Shown: positions 24,201 through 32,853, counted from the stretch's first letter. The stretch is DNA of 64,000 nt from Flavobacterium terrae (GCF_900142035.1 NZ_FQZI01000001.1:620001-684000), one strand, 5' to 3'. Made by a program: numbers and translations. Notes: generated by a model from the sequence alone, not told the origin.

Positions 24201-25153
24201 TTTTGACCATTAACACAGATACATCCAATACATCCAGCGTTTCCGCCACCACCTGAAGCTCCAAATAAGTGACCAACATCATAGTTTGATTCTCCGATTA
24301 CTGAAGTTAAAGTAGACTGTAGTTGAGAATTCCAATTAGACATTTGTGATGACGCCGAATAAGGATCAGTAGATGCGCTTGTGTAAATTACGGCATCAGT
24401 ATTTGCAATTAGAACCATTCTTACAGCAAAATCTTTTTCAAAAACACCATTAACACGTGTCATAGTATTATTGATAGCGGCTAACGCTAATGCTTTAGTA
24501 CCACCAAAATAAGCTGTATATTCACCAGTAACTGACATTGCTAAACGAAATGTTCTTAATGTAGAGTCATCTGCATTAGGTCTTGCAGCTGTTCCAGCAT
24601 TATTTAGATTTGGTTCAACTTTGTTTATTACTGAACATTCAAATGGTGTAAGGTTTTCTTTTTTGTCTGCCTTCTTATAAATGCTATATGTTTTTAAATC
24701 TTTTGAAAAAGGTTCAATAAATACAGCTGATTTATCTGGACTTAATACCATGGATTTAAATCCTAAAGGAGATAAACTTAAATAAGCTGTTGCGTTTGGA
24801 TTCTCGATACCAATTCCAATATATGATTTTATTTCTGGATATCGAGCAGCAAGTTCTGGGGCAAAAATAGGATTTTCATATATTCTAAAGTGCTCAGTTT
24901 GACCTTCAGAATCAGGTAAAGCTAAAATTGTAGCCGAATTTTTTGAATTAGCATTTCTTAGAGGTGATTTAGATAAATTACTTTTTAAAGATGTTAAATC
25001 TAAATCGTAAAGATTGCTTTCTGGTAATTGCATTTTTGAGTCAAGAACTGTTTTATTGCCTTTTGTAGAACGACTCCAAAAAGAGCCTTTTTCCTGTGCA
25101 AAAACAGTACTTGTAACTACCAGTAATGCAACTGGAAGTAGTTTGAGTTTCAT
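21212..25153 (-). CDS. Multidomain reprolysin-like metallopeptidase with FN3 and GEVED domains, T9SS exported
   Basis: This 1313-residue protein has a signal peptide (about 1-19), a propeptide-like region, and a zinc metallopeptidase domain with HELGHQFGANH near residue 345 (HExxHxxGxxH) and a downstream SIMGYAG Met-turn. Then come Ig-like segments, three fibronectin type III domains with the repeated TAPTNLTASGTT start, and two GEVED domains (GYAVFIDYNQNG and SYGQVEDYTINIT). The last ~75 residues, from LYPNPTKDFLNISS to KRFIKN, are a type A T9SS sorting domain. The FN3-GEVED pair is duplicated at DNA level with a 720-bp period. It is likely a secreted or cell-surface protease binding large substrates. 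Confidence 0.94.
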   Translation of the reverse strand: MKLKLLPVALLVVTSTVFAQEKGSFWSRSTKGNKTVLDSKMQLPESNLYDLDLTSLKSNLSKSPLRNANSKNSATILALPDSEGQTEHFRIYENPIFAPELAARYPEIKSYIGIGIENPNATAYLSLSPLGFKSMVLSPDKSAVFIEPFSKDLKTYSIYKKADKKENLTPFECSVINKVEPNLNNAGTAARPNADDSTLRTFRLAMSVTGEYTAYFGGTKALALAAINNTMTRVNGVFEKDFAVRMVLIANTDAVIYTSASTDPYSASSQMSNWNSQLQSTLTSVIGESNYDVGHLFGASGGGGNAGCIGCICVNGQKGSGYTSPADGIPSGDNFDIDYVAHELGHQFGANHTFSMSNEGTGANMEPGSGSSIMGYAGITSQDIQPHSDAYFHAFSIQQVTNNIKGKTCQTNTATGNAVPTANAGADYTIPKSTPFMLTGTGTDANGDALTFNWEQFDNASSSQTGASSAASATKTSGPTFRSYSSSSSPVRYFPRMSSVLAGATTTAGSEITVEAVPSVARTMNFRLTVRDNRAGGSANNSDDMVVTVNVTAGPFAVTAPNTAVSYTGGSTQTVTWNVAGTTANGVNCANVDILISTDGGNTWSTILAATPNDGTQAVTIPNTPSTTARLMVKGTNHIFFDVSNTNFTITAGSTDTVAPSAPTNLTASGTTQTTTNLSWTASTDNVGVTGYDVYRGATVIGTTASTAYNVTGLTASTAYTFSVRAKDAAGNVSTASNTVNVTTSAPVVDTTAPTAPTNLTASGTTSSSTNLSWTASTDNVGVTAYDVYQGATVIGTTASTTYNVTGLTASTAYTFSVKAKDAAGNVSASSNTVNVTTSSVSLTYCTSQGNNTADERIGRVAIGSINNASTGTAGYENFTSLSTSAARSSSQTITITPTWTGTVYSEGYAVFIDYNQNGVFTDAGETVWTKAASTTTPVSGSFTIPSTATLGATRMRVSMKYNGVPTSCESFSYGQVEDYTINITGGTADTTAPTAPTNLTASGTTTNSTNLSWTASTDNVGVTGYDVYRGATIIGTTASTTYNVTGLTASTAYTFSVRAKDAAGNVSASSNTVNVTTSSVSLTYCTSQGNNTADERIGRVVIGSINNASTGTAGYENFTTLSTNAGRGSSQTITITPTWTGTIYNEGYAVFIDYNQNGVFTDPGETVWTNTASKTTPVSGTFTIPSTATLGATRMRVSMKYNGVPTSCESFSYGQVEDYTINITAAAREEENNSFVNTTSEIRLYPNPTKDFLNISSVSEDATFRVFNLMGQIILDGKIANGTIDVSRLSNGNYVIEVSNNGTSTTKRFIKN
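21481..22910 (-). repeat. Tandem 720-bp repeat inside the metallopeptidase gene
   Basis: The segments 21481-22190 and 22201-22910 match at an exact 720-bp offset with few differences; each encodes one FN3 plus one GEVED domain. A third FN3 at about 22920-23190 is more diverged. High DNA identity points to recent internal duplication, and recombination could change domain number. Confidence 0.88.
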
Positions 25154-25312
25154 AAATAATTGGTTTTTAGTTGTTTATAGGTTACGAATATAATTGATTT
25201 TTAACATATTGCAAATTTTGTGTGAAAAAAATTAGATAACCCATAATTTTCTTTATAAAATTAACGATAATTTATACTTAAATTCATGTTTTGTTGAGGA
25301 TGCCAAAAATAA

Positions 25313-25338
25313 AAAAACACCTTAATTAAGGTGTTTTT
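25313..25338. terminator. Terminator after tyrS
   Basis: A perfect palindrome AAAAACACCTTAA/TTAAGGTGTTTTT directly downstream of the minus-strand tyrS gene. Confidence 0.82.
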
Positions 25339-25359
25339 AAAAATGATCTTAAGTTTATC

Positions 25360-26670
25360 TTATCTTACTCTTACTACAAAATAATTCTTTTTACCTCTTT
25401 GTAAAAGAATGAACTGATTGTTGATTAAATCTTTATTAGTAACTGAATATTCTTCATTAACTTTTTCTTTGTTAACAGATATTGAATTTTCAGTTAACGC
25501 ACGTCTTGCTTCTCCGTTTGATTTTAAGAAACCAGTTTTAGCATTTAAAACATCAACAATGTTAATTCCGTGTTCAATTTCATCACGAGATACTTCTGCT
25601 TGTGGAACTCCTTCAAATATTTCAAGGAATGTTTCTTCGTCCAAGCCTTTTAAATCATTAGAAGTTGAATTTCCAAATAGAATATTTGAAGCTGAAATAG
25701 CTTTTTCTAAAGCTTCTGTACTATGCACAAAAGTGGTTACTTCTTCAGCTAGTTTACGTTGTAAAACCCTTAAGTGAGGGGCTTGTTTGTGCTCTTCGAT
25801 AAGTTTTTCAGTTGTTTCTTTATCTAAGAAGGTGAATATTTTAATGTATTTTTCAGCATCTTCATCTGTAGAATTTAGCCAAAATTGGTAAAATTTGTAA
25901 ACCGAAGTTTTATCCGCAGTTAACCAAACATTCCCTCCTTCAGATTTTCCAAATTTCGATCCATCAGCTTTAGTAATTAACGGAGTAGTAAGTGCAAAAG
26001 CTTTTGCTCCTTCTGAAGAACCATCCGCATTTAAACGTCTTACTAATTCTGTACCTGTTGTAATATTTCCCCATTGATCACTTCCTCCCATTTGAAGCAA
26101 GCAATTGTATTCTTTATGTAAATGGTAAAAATCGTAACCTTGAATTAATTGGTAGGTAAATTCAGTAAAAGACATTCCTTCTCCAGCCTCTCCAGACAAA
26201 CGTTTTTTTACCGAATCTTTTGCCATCATGTAGTTGACAGTGATTCTTTTTCCAACTTCGCGTGCAAAATCGATAAAAGAAAACTCCTTCATCCAGTCGT
26301 AGTTGTTTACTAAAATAGGAGCATTAGCATCTGAAGAATTAAAATCTAAGAATTTAGATAATACTCTTTTTATTCCGTCTACATTTTTAGCTAAAGTTGC
26401 TTCATCTAATAAATTTCTTTCGTCACTTTTTCCAGAAGGATCTCCAATCATTCCAGTTGCGCCTCCAACTAGAGCAATAGGTTTGTGTCCAAAGTTTTTC
26501 AGATGAACTAAAAGGATAATTTGAACCATACTTCCAATATGCAGTGAATCGGCAGTAGGATCAAATCCAATATAGGCTGTAGTTGCTTCTTTTAGCAATT
26601 GTTCCTCTGTTCCTGGCATACTGTCGTGGTATAATCCTCTCCACTTTAATTCTTCAACTAAATTTTTCAT
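25360..26670 (-). CDS. tyrS: Tyrosine--tRNA ligase
   Basis: A 436-residue class I synthetase charging tRNA-Tyr. The HIGH-like motif HIGS is at residues 44-47, the KMSKS-like motif KFGKS is near residue 235, and the tyrosine-binding region includes QGYDFYHL and GGSDQWGN. The C-terminal ~65 residues form an S4-like RNA-binding domain ([12 protein letters not shown] and [10 protein letters not shown]). Length is normal. The gene appears monocistronic with its own terminator. Confidence 0.97.
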   Translation of the reverse strand: MKNLVEELKWRGLYHDSMPGTEEQLLKEATTAYIGFDPTADSLHIGSMVQIILLVHLKNFGHKPIALVGGATGMIGDPSGKSDERNLLDEATLAKNVDGIKRVLSKFLDFNSSDANAPILVNNYDWMKEFSFIDFAREVGKRITVNYMMAKDSVKKRLSGEAGEGMSFTEFTYQLIQGYDFYHLHKEYNCLLQMGGSDQWGNITTGTELVRRLNADGSSEGAKAFALTTPLITKADGSKFGKSEGGNVWLTADKTSVYKFYQFWLNSTDEDAEKYIKIFTFLDKETTEKLIEEHKQAPHLRVLQRKLAEEVTTFVHSTEALEKAISASNILFGNSTSNDLKGLDEETFLEIFEGVPQAEVSRDEIEHGINIVDVLNAKTGFLKSNGEARRALTENSISVNKEKVNEEYSVTNKDLINNQFILLQRGKKNYFVVRVR

Positions 26671-26770
26671 CTTAAATACAAATTTGCTTTGTCAATTTTG
26701 ACAATTGTGATTTTTTGTGAGTGCAAAGATAAAATTTAAAGTTGATTTGCTTATTTGTTGATTTGGTTAT

Positions 26771-26799
26771 TTGTCACTTTACAACTTTATTTATCTTTG
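26771..26799 (+). promoter_or_regulatory. Two-part promoter immediately before the epimerase gene
   Basis: TTG at 26771-26773 and TATCTTTG at 26792-26799, 18 bp apart, match the flavobacterial consensus. The box ends 4 bp before the ATG at 26804, so the transcript would be leaderless or nearly so. The TTG is a promoter element, not a translation start. Confidence 0.62.
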
Positions 26800-26803
26800 G
26801 AAT

Positions 26804-27802
26804 ATGATTTTAGTAACTGGAGCAACAGGGTTAGTAGGTTCGCATTTGGTTTTGCATTTATTAGAGCAAGGCCATAATGTGAGAGCTTTGTATAGAACTG
26901 AAGAAAATATTGGCCGTGCTAGGCAGGTTTTTGACTACTATAAAAAAGGAGATTTGTTTTCTAAAATTAATTGGTTTCATGCCGATATTGTTGAGGTTCC
27001 TTCATTAAATGATGCATTTATAGGAATAGAATATGTTTATCATTGTGCGGCATTAGTTTCTTTTAATCCTGATGATGAAGATAAGCTTAGAAAAATAAAT
27101 ATTGAAGGAACAGCAAATGTTGTCAATTTTTGTTTGCATCAAAAGATTAAAAAGTTATGTTTTGTGAGTTCTATTGCTGCTTTAGGAGATTTGCTTGAAG
27201 GAGAAACAGTAGTTACAGAGTCTACCGAATGGAATCCTGAAGTTTTACATAGCGACTATGCAATTTCTAAATATGGAGCTGAAATGGAGGTGTGGCGTGG
27301 TCAACAAGAAGGGTTAGATGTTGTTGTTGTCAATCCAGGTGTGATATTAGGACCGTTCTTTTGGACCGAAGGTAGTGGTGAGATTTATCAAAAAGTAAAA
27401 AAAGGAATGCCTTTTTATACTAAAGGAGTAACTGGTTTTGTGTGTGTTACTGATGTGATAAAAGCTATGGTAACTTTGATGAACAGCGAAATTAAAAATG
27501 AAAAATTCACATTAGTTTCAGAAAACTTGAGTTATGAATATCTAGTTTTTAAAATTGCTAATTGTTTTAAAGTATCTGAGCCAAAAATTTATGCCAATAG
27601 ATTTATAACTAGCTTTGGTTGGAGAGTTGATTGGTTAATGCATTTGCTTTTTGGAAAGAAAAGATTGTTGACTAAAAATATAGCTCGTTCTTTACACTCA
27701 ATTGATATTTATTCTAATGAAAAAATATTGAAGGAATTAGATTTTGAGTTTTTGAAAATAAAAGACTGTTTTAAAAATTTGGATTTGATAAAGCAGTCAT
27801 AA
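26804..27802 (+). CDS. NAD-dependent epimerase/dehydratase family protein
   Basis: A 332-residue extended short-chain dehydrogenase. The Rossmann motif TGATGLVGSHL begins at residue 5, the acidic segment WFHADIVE follows, and the catalytic pair appears as DYAISKYGAE (Tyr-x-x-x-Lys) near residue 154. Substrate unknown; relatives act on nucleotide sugars or dihydroflavonol-like compounds. The ATG at 26804 is chosen because the Rossmann strand starts there and the promoter covers the extension upstream. Its 3' end overlaps the convergent CPBP gene by 32 bp. Confidence 0.9.
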   Translation: MILVTGATGLVGSHLVLHLLEQGHNVRALYRTEENIGRARQVFDYYKKGDLFSKINWFHADIVEVPSLNDAFIGIEYVYHCAALVSFNPDDEDKLRKINIEGTANVVNFCLHQKIKKLCFVSSIAALGDLLEGETVVTESTEWNPEVLHSDYAISKYGAEMEVWRGQQEGLDVVVVNPGVILGPFFWTEGSGEIYQKVKKGMPFYTKGVTGFVCVTDVIKAMVTLMNSEIKNEKFTLVSENLSYEYLVFKIANCFKVSEPKIYANRFITSFGWRVDWLMHLLFGKKRLLTKNIARSLHSIDIYSNEKILKELDFEFLKIKDCFKNLDLIKQS

Positions 27803-28499
27803 TAAATGCTGGAGTGTTGAAAATTATATGCATTGCAATGCTCCAAATAATTCCGTTTTTTAGTCTTATATATCCTGTAAAAAAACCTAAGAGTGTTTGA
27901 GGTAAAACAAATATTATTGAGAGACCGATAAGATTTTTTGGAAGCATATCGTAAAAATTCCCAATATGGATTATTCCAAAAGTAATAGTAATTATATAAA
28001 AATATACCCAGTAATATTTTTTTATATTTTCATAAAACTCTTGTTTTTTTAAGATTAAAAAAACTGTAATAGTAATTAATACGATAGCTTTTACTATACT
28101 GTCAAAACTCGTCAAATTTGGATTTATAAAAACTTGAAGAATAAATATAAGGTAAAATAGGATAAAACAAAATATTACATTTTTTTTTATTAGGTTTAAA
28201 GGTTTTCGAAATATTATTTCTTCGATTATTACTGAAAGCAATAAACTGCTTGAAAAACCTAATAGGGTAGTATATTTAAAGTAATGATTATTTTGTTGCT
28301 GAAGAATTAATTTACTTATTGATAATCCGTATTTATGATTTATAAAAATATCGGTTAATTTAATTAAAATTAATATTCCAAAAAGTATAAAATACATTAT
28401 AACTAAACTTATAGAAAAGGTAATTATTTTATCTTTTAAAGAATTATTTGGAACTAATTTTACTAATGAAGGTTTTAAAAAAAACTTAAAATCAAACAT
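27771..28499 (-). CDS. CPBP family intramembrane glutamic protease
   Basis: A 242-residue polytopic membrane protein with about six to seven hydrophobic segments. The CPBP (Abi/CAAX) signatures are visible: EEIIFRK (Glu-Glu-x-x-x-Arg) near residue 90, FGIIHIGN with its His near residue 170, and HIIFNTPAF near residue 230. Some members cleave prenylated proteins; others act in bacteriocin immunity or maturation. Here it lies just downstream, on the same strand, of a decayed GG-leader-like peptide gene, making the bacteriocin-related role worth considering. The gene is AT-richer than its flanks and breaks an otherwise conserved neighbourhood. Confidence 0.85.
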   Translation of the reverse strand: MFDFKFFLKPSLVKLVPNNSLKDKIITFSISLVIMYFILFGILILIKLTDIFINHKYGLSISKLILQQQNNHYFKYTTLLGFSSSLLLSVIIEEIIFRKPLNLIKKNVIFCFILFYLIFILQVFINPNLTSFDSIVKAIVLITITVFLILKKQEFYENIKKYYWVYFYIITITFGIIHIGNFYDMLPKNLIGLSIIFVLPQTLLGFFTGYIRLKNGIIWSIAMHIIFNTPAFIMTALSNPNF

Positions 28500-28511
28500 A
28501 TAAATTATATA

Positions 28512-28544
28512 AGCACCATAGAAATATGTTTTTTCTACGGTGCT
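28512..28544. other. Imperfect inverted repeat between the CPBP gene and the peptide remnant
   Basis: Arms AGCACCATAGAAA and TTTCTACGGTGCT pair with one mismatch. On the minus strand there is no strong U-tract after the hairpin, so terminator function is uncertain; it could separate the peptide gene from the CPBP gene or attenuate read-through. Confidence 0.5.
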
Positions 28545-28555
28545 AAAAAAGTTAA

Positions 28556-28806
28556 TTAAGGTTTTGGATAATAATGTGTAGTTGATTCAGCATAAATTTC
28601 AGCGGCAGCTTCTACTAATCCCCATCCAATTTGCCATGTACCAACATTCGCATTATGAAAAGCAATCAAATAATCTTTAATTCTTCTTTCTTGCTCTTCT
28701 TGTGTTTCAGTTTGAGATGATAAGTCATCGCCTACAAAATTAATTTTAATTCTTTTGCTTCTAAAGCATGAGCTTTAAAATTCTCTAAATTCTTAAAACT
28801 AATCAA
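28556..28806 (-). pseudogene. Frameshifted small peptide gene with GG-leader-like N-terminus
   Basis: A frame from TTG 28806, overlapping the end of the DUF4296 gene, encodes FKNLENFKAHALEAKELKLI and then meets a stop. In the next frame the text continues VGDDLSSQTETQEEQ and later GTWQIGWGLVEAAAEIYAES to a stop at 28556. One lost base near 28745 joins the two into a peptide of about 83 residues. The N-terminal part resembles leaders of Bacteroidota secreted peptides (LENFK...L-K followed by a Gly site); the C-terminal part is amphipathic with Gly/Trp. Either a recently broken bacteriocin-like peptide or a sequencing error. This fills most of the gap 28500-28798. Confidence 0.6.
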
Positions 28807-29239
28807 AAGGGACGCCTTTTAGTTCTATGTGTTTTCTGGTTCCTTTTTTTAAAGAGTCTGTTACTTGTTTTTGTTTTTTATTGAAATCCTTTGTTGTTTG
28901 AGCGTCTACAATTTTCTTCTCCTTTTCTATTCTGCTAATAATATGTTCGTACATTAATTTGTATTCCTCAATCTTAGATGAATAATATTTGTTGTTTTCA
29001 ATAAACTGCATACTATCAATTTTATACTTTTGGTAGATGTATGATTTAGGGTTAATGCTATTTTTTTTTAGTTCTTGAGGATTATAACCTTTTAATGCTT
29101 GAAGTAATGCTAAATCATACAAAATATTCTCCATTACCTCTTTTTCGATAAGTTTTTCAGGTTTTTGGATTTCGTTTTTAACAGTACATGATCCTAAAAG
29201 GAAAATAAACGAAATTAGTAGTACAATAGTTTTCTTCAT
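28799..29239 (-). CDS. DUF4296 domain-containing lipoprotein
   Basis: A 146-residue lipoprotein with signal FIFLLGSC (Cys 18). The rest matches DUF4296: EKLIEKEVMENILYDLALLQA near residue 30, split by family logic into a conserved D-L-A-L-L-Q-A block, and YQKYKIDSMQFIENNKYY near residue 70, followed by a Lys-rich tail. The family is restricted to Bacteroidota and its function is unknown. It is 4 bp downstream of pyrC and belongs to the GT2-pyrC-DUF4296 operon. Confidence 0.88.
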   Translation of the reverse strand: MKKTIVLLISFIFLLGSCTVKNEIQKPEKLIEKEVMENILYDLALLQALKGYNPQELKKNSINPKSYIYQKYKIDSMQFIENNKYYSSKIEEYKLMYEHIISRIEKEKKIVDAQTTKDFNKKQKQVTDSLKKGTRKHIELKGVPFD

Positions 29240-29243
29240 TATC

Positions 29244-30581
29244 TTATCGATTAAATTCTAAGCGCTTTCCTTTTTTGATGTCTTTTACTTGGTCGTTTTC
29301 ATAAACTAAAGTGCCATTTACAAAAGTATGGGTAATTTTTGAATTGAAAGTGTAATCTTCAAATGGTGACCAACCACATTGGTATAAAATATTTTCTTTA
29401 GAAACTGTCCAAGGTGAGTTAGGATTTACTATAGCTAAATCTGCATAATAACCTTCTTTGATAAAACCTCTTCTATCAATTTGAAAAAGTTTAGCAGGAT
29501 TATGAGCCATTTTTTCGACTATTTTTTCAATAGAAATTTTTCCTTGATGGTGAGCTTCAAACATTGCTACTACTGAATGTTGCACTAATGGGCCTCCAGA
29601 TGGTGCAGAAGTATAAGGGTTTTGCTTTTCTTCAAAAGTGTGAGGAGCGTGATCTGTTGCAATTACATCAATTCTGTCGTCAAGTAATGCTGACCAAAGG
29701 GCGTCTTTATCGGCTTGAGTTTTTACAGCAGGATTCCATTTTATTAATGATCCTTTTGTGTTATAATCTTTATCTGTAAACCATAAATGGTGAACACAAA
29801 CTTCGGCAGTGATTTTCTTTTCTTCTAATGGGATGTTGTTTTGAAACAATTCCATTTCTTTTGCTGTCGAAAGGTGAAATATGTGCAATCTAGCACCTGT
29901 TTTTTTTGCTAATTCAATTGCTTTTGATGAAGATATATAACATGCTTCATCACTACGAATTAAATGATGGCAATTCATAGGGATGTCATCGCCGTATTTT
30001 TCTTTGTAAGTTGCTAGATTGTTTTTAATAGTTGTTTCATCTTCGCAGTGCACACAAATAATCATTTTTGTGTTTGAAAAGATTTTTTCAAGAATTTCTT
30101 CTCTATCCACTAGCATATTTCCAGTTGATGATCCTAAAAATATTTTTATAGCAGCAACATTTCTTGGGTTTGTTTTTAAAACTTCTTCCAAATTATCATT
30201 AGTTGCACCTATCATAAAAGAATAGTTAGCAAATGATGTTTGAGAAGCAATCTCATATTTCTGCTCCAAAAGTTCTTGAGTAACCGCATTAGGAACGGTG
30301 TTTGGTTGTTCCATAAAAGTGGTTACACCTCCAGCTACTGCTGCACGAGATTCAGAAGCTATATTTCCTTTGTGTGTTAAACCAGGTTCGCGAAAATGTA
30401 CCTGATCATCAATCGCTCCAGGAATTAAAAAATTTCCTTCAGCGTCAATTACTTGGCAATTGTTTGGGATGTTGAGGTTGTTGCCTATTTGTTTGATGAA
30501 TTCATTTTCAATTAAAATTTCGCTTTCGGTTATTTTTCCTTCATTAACAATTTTTGCGTTTTTAATTAAAATAGAGCTCAT
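29244..30581 (-). CDS. pyrC: Dihydroorotase
   Basis: A 445-residue amidohydrolase of pyrimidine synthesis, interconverting carbamoyl-aspartate and dihydroorotate. Family motifs are in order: PGAIDDQVHFREPG near residue 52, IICVHCEDE near residue 173, NCHHLIRSDEA near residue 205, LHIFHLSTA near residue 232 and IDVIATDHAPHT near residue 310. The usual HxH metal pair reads Q-V-H, with Gln replacing the first His; this variant is frequent in Bacteroidota dihydroorotases. It lies 9 bp after the GT2 gene and 4 bp before DUF4296. Confidence 0.93.
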   Translation of the reverse strand: MSSILIKNAKIVNEGKITESEILIENEFIKQIGNNLNIPNNCQVIDAEGNFLIPGAIDDQVHFREPGLTHKGNIASESRAAVAGGVTTFMEQPNTVPNAVTQELLEQKYEIASQTSFANYSFMIGATNDNLEEVLKTNPRNVAAIKIFLGSSTGNMLVDREEILEKIFSNTKMIICVHCEDETTIKNNLATYKEKYGDDIPMNCHHLIRSDEACYISSSKAIELAKKTGARLHIFHLSTAKEMELFQNNIPLEEKKITAEVCVHHLWFTDKDYNTKGSLIKWNPAVKTQADKDALWSALLDDRIDVIATDHAPHTFEEKQNPYTSAPSGGPLVQHSVVAMFEAHHQGKISIEKIVEKMAHNPAKLFQIDRRGFIKEGYYADLAIVNPNSPWTVSKENILYQCGWSPFEDYTFNSKITHTFVNGTLVYENDQVKDIKKGKRLEFNR

Positions 30582-30590
30582 AGTTGTGTG

Positions 30591-31316
30591 TTATAGTTTG
30601 TTGAATATTTTTCGAAGACGAAGCATGATGACTCCTAAAATGGCCTCGCGAATGATTGCACCACTCATTTTAGATTCGCCTTTTGTTCTATCAGTAAAAA
30701 TAATTGGAACTTCAAGAATTTTAAAATGATTTACATAAGTTCTGTATTTCATTTCTATTTGAAATGCATAACCAGTAAATTTTAATCGGTCGAGATTAAT
30801 TTTTTCTAAAACTTGTCTTTGGTAGCAAACAAATCCAGCTGTAGCGTCTTGAATTTGCATTCCAGTTATCATTCTTACATATACTGATGCGAAGTAGGAC
30901 ATTAAAACACGGTTTAATGGCCAGTTTACCACATTTACTCCTGTAATGTAACGAGATCCAATCGACATTCCTGCATTTTCCTCTTTACAAGCTTTATATA
31001 GTTTTTCTAAATCATTAGGGTTGTGAGAAAAATCGGCATCCATTTCAAAGATGAATTCATAGTGATGTTGGATTGCCCATTTAAAACCGTGAACATATGC
31101 AGTTCCTAGACCAGCTTTTCCTTTTCGTTTTTCAAGATGTAAAGCATCAGGAAATTCTTTCTGAAGCTCAATAACTTTATCAGCAGTTCCATCTGGTGAA
31201 TTGTCATCAACGATTAAAACATCAAACTTCTTTGGTAAAGACATAGTAGCTCGAATGATACTTTCGATGTTTTCAATTTCGTTATAAGTAGGAATTATGA
31301 CTATTGAGTCCTGCAT
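30591..31316 (-). CDS. Polyprenol monophosphomannose synthase-like glycosyltransferase (GT2)
   Basis: A 241-residue GT-A fold glycosyltransferase resembling dolichol-phosphate mannosyltransferases, which move mannose from GDP-mannose to a polyprenyl phosphate on the cytoplasmic face of the membrane. Motifs: IVIIPTYNEIENI at the start, LIVDDNSPDGT near residue 36, the metal-binding EMDADFSHNP near residue 92 and IPIIFTDR near residue 205. The ATG at 31316 is preferred over an upstream in-frame ATG seven codons earlier. A -7 box TATTTTTG lies at 31335-31342 on the minus strand. It heads the operon with pyrC and DUF4296. Confidence 0.9.
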   Translation of the reverse strand: MQDSIVIIPTYNEIENIESIIRATMSLPKKFDVLIVDDNSPDGTADKVIELQKEFPDALHLEKRKGKAGLGTAYVHGFKWAIQHHYEFIFEMDADFSHNPNDLEKLYKACKEENAGMSIGSRYITGVNVVNWPLNRVLMSYFASVYVRMITGMQIQDATAGFVCYQRQVLEKINLDRLKFTGYAFQIEMKYRTYVNHFKILEVPIIFTDRTKGESKMSGAIIREAILGVIMLRLRKIFNKL

Positions 31317-31334
31317 AATGTTAAAATTCTGATG

Positions 31335-31342
31335 CAAAAATA
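31335..31342 (-). promoter_or_regulatory. -7 box for the GT2-pyrC-DUF4296 operon
   Basis: On the minus strand the sequence reads TATTTTTG, 18 bp before the ATG at 31316, and it overlaps the alternative upstream start, supporting the shorter protein. Confidence 0.5.
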
Positions 31343-31416
31343 AACTTTTTAGTCGATGAGTTTCTTAAATTATTTATAATTAAATAAGTGCTGTAAAAAA
31401 TTTGTAATTTCGCGGT

Positions 31417-32082
31417 ATGAATAAAATAGAGTTTATTCCGAGAATCGTTGAGAACAAAGACTGGATAACAATAGTTTTTATTGTTGCTGTTGGTCTTGTG
31501 GCTATTACAAAAGCTGCTTTTGAAAATAGATTTGTTGATTTTGTGAATTTAATCGCAAACAATAAATACATCAAAATGTATAAAGACCCTAGTAACTTGA
31601 TGAGTTGGTTTACAATTTTGTTGTTTTTTGTTCAATTAATTTCCTTTTCTTTCTTTGTTCAATTGGTGTTAACTTACTTTGGTTATACCACAAAAACCAA
31701 TTGGATTACGTTTATTCAAATTTTTACTTTTTTAACTTTTTTTGTTTTATCTAAGTTTTTAGTTGAAAAAATTATTGCAGCTTCATTTAATGTTGAGCCC
31801 TTTATTGAACAGTTTAATTTGTTCAAAGTGAGTTATAGAACGTATGTAGGATTAATGTTGCTTCCAGTGAATATTATGTTGTATTATACAGATTTGATGA
31901 ATTCTTACGTAATTATTGTTGTTTTGATTGTATTATTGATAATTAACTCAATAACTTACCTTGTTTCATTGAAAAATTATCAAAACGTATTACTTGATAA
32001 GTTGTTTTATTTTATTTTATATATTTGCGCTCTGGAAATAGCACCGTATTACTTTATGTATTATGTTATTACAAATAGGTAA
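31417..32082 (+). CDS. DUF4271 domain-containing membrane protein
   Basis: A 221-residue integral membrane protein with about six hydrophobic segments (for example residues 18-34, 63-85, 100-118 and 145-190). It matches DUF4271, a Bacteroidota family of unknown function that is typically encoded directly before the uroporphyrinogen-III synthase-like gene, as here. The next gene starts 12 bp (or 6 bp with an alternative TTG) downstream, so they form one transcript. A role near haem or porphyrin metabolism is inference from context only. Confidence 0.82.
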   Translation: MNKIEFIPRIVENKDWITIVFIVAVGLVAITKAAFENRFVDFVNLIANNKYIKMYKDPSNLMSWFTILLFFVQLISFSFFVQLVLTYFGYTTKTNWITFIQIFTFLTFFVLSKFLVEKIIAASFNVEPFIEQFNLFKVSYRTYVGLMLLPVNIMLYYTDLMNSYVIIVVLIVLLIINSITYLVSLKNYQNVLLDKLFYFILYICALEIAPYYFMYYVITNR

Positions 32083-32094
32083 TATTTTTTGAAA

Positions 32095-32853
32095 ATGCCC
32101 AATATGAAAGTGAAAACAATTTTAGTTTCGCAACCAGAGCCAAAGGTTGAAAATTCGCCTTATTTTGACTTGCAAAATAAGCACAAAGTAAAAGTTGATT
32201 TCAGACCCTTTATTCATGTTGAAGGAGTTCCTGCAAAAGAGGTTAGAGCTCAAAAAATTGACTTAAACAATTACACTGCAATTATTTTAACTAGTAAAAA
32301 TTCGGTAGATCATTTTTTTAGAGTAGCTGAAGAAATGAGATATAAAGTGCCTGAAGATTTACGTTATTTTTGTCAATCAGAAGCAATTGCTTACTATTTG
32401 CAAAAATATGTAGTATATAGAAAGCGCAAGATATATGTTGGTCAAAAAGATTTTGCTGATATGTCTTCACTTTTTAAAAAATATAAAGACGAGAAGTTTT
32501 TATTACCAGCTTCTGATCAGTTGAATGCAGATATACCACAAACATTAAATAATCTGAAATTAGACTGGACACCAGGTATTTTTTACAAAACCGTAATGAG
32601 TGATTTGTCTGATTTAAAAGATGTTTATTACGATGTTTTAGCTTTTTTTAGCCCAACTGGTATAAAATCATTGTTCAAAAATTTTCCTGAATTTAAACAA
32701 AATAATACACGTATTGCTGTTTTTGGAAGTACAACTCAAAAAGAAGCACTGGATCATGGATTAAGAGTTGATATAATGGCGCCAACGCCAGAAGCTCCAT
32801 CTATGACTATGGCTTTAGAGAAATATGTTGCAGAAGTGAATAAAGCAAAATAA
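32095..32853 (+). CDS. hemD: Uroporphyrinogen-III synthase family protein
   Basis: A HemD-fold protein of about 252 residues. Typical features are the ILVSQPEPKVENSPYF start, the ILTSKNSVDHFF segment near residue 67, the FLLPASDQLNADIP segment and the AFFSPTGIKSLF segment near residue 183, corresponding to the two Rossmann-like lobes of the enzyme that closes the tetrapyrrole ring. The start could be TTG 32089, ATG 32095 or ATG 32104; 32095 is a compromise. The sequence is more diverged than enterobacterial HemD, as usual in this phylum. A terminator follows. Confidence 0.85.
   Translation: MPNMKVKTILVSQPEPKVENSPYFDLQNKHKVKVDFRPFIHVEGVPAKEVRAQKIDLNNYTAIILTSKNSVDHFFRVAEEMRYKVPEDLRYFCQSEAIAYYLQKYVVYRKRKIYVGQKDFADMSSLFKKYKDEKFLLPASDQLNADIPQTLNNLKLDWTPGIFYKTVMSDLSDLKDVYYDVLAFFSPTGIKSLFKNFPEFKQNNTRIAVFGSTTQKEALDHGLRVDIMAPTPEAPSMTMALEKYVAEVNKAK

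Noticed and set aside
25418..25777. 119-codon frame antisense to tyrS
   Set aside because: Shadow of the tyrS coding frame with no independent signals.
28512..28544. Inverted repeat as the end of an insertion sequence
   Set aside because: The arms adjoin each other as a hairpin, there is no transposase gene and no second copy was noticed.
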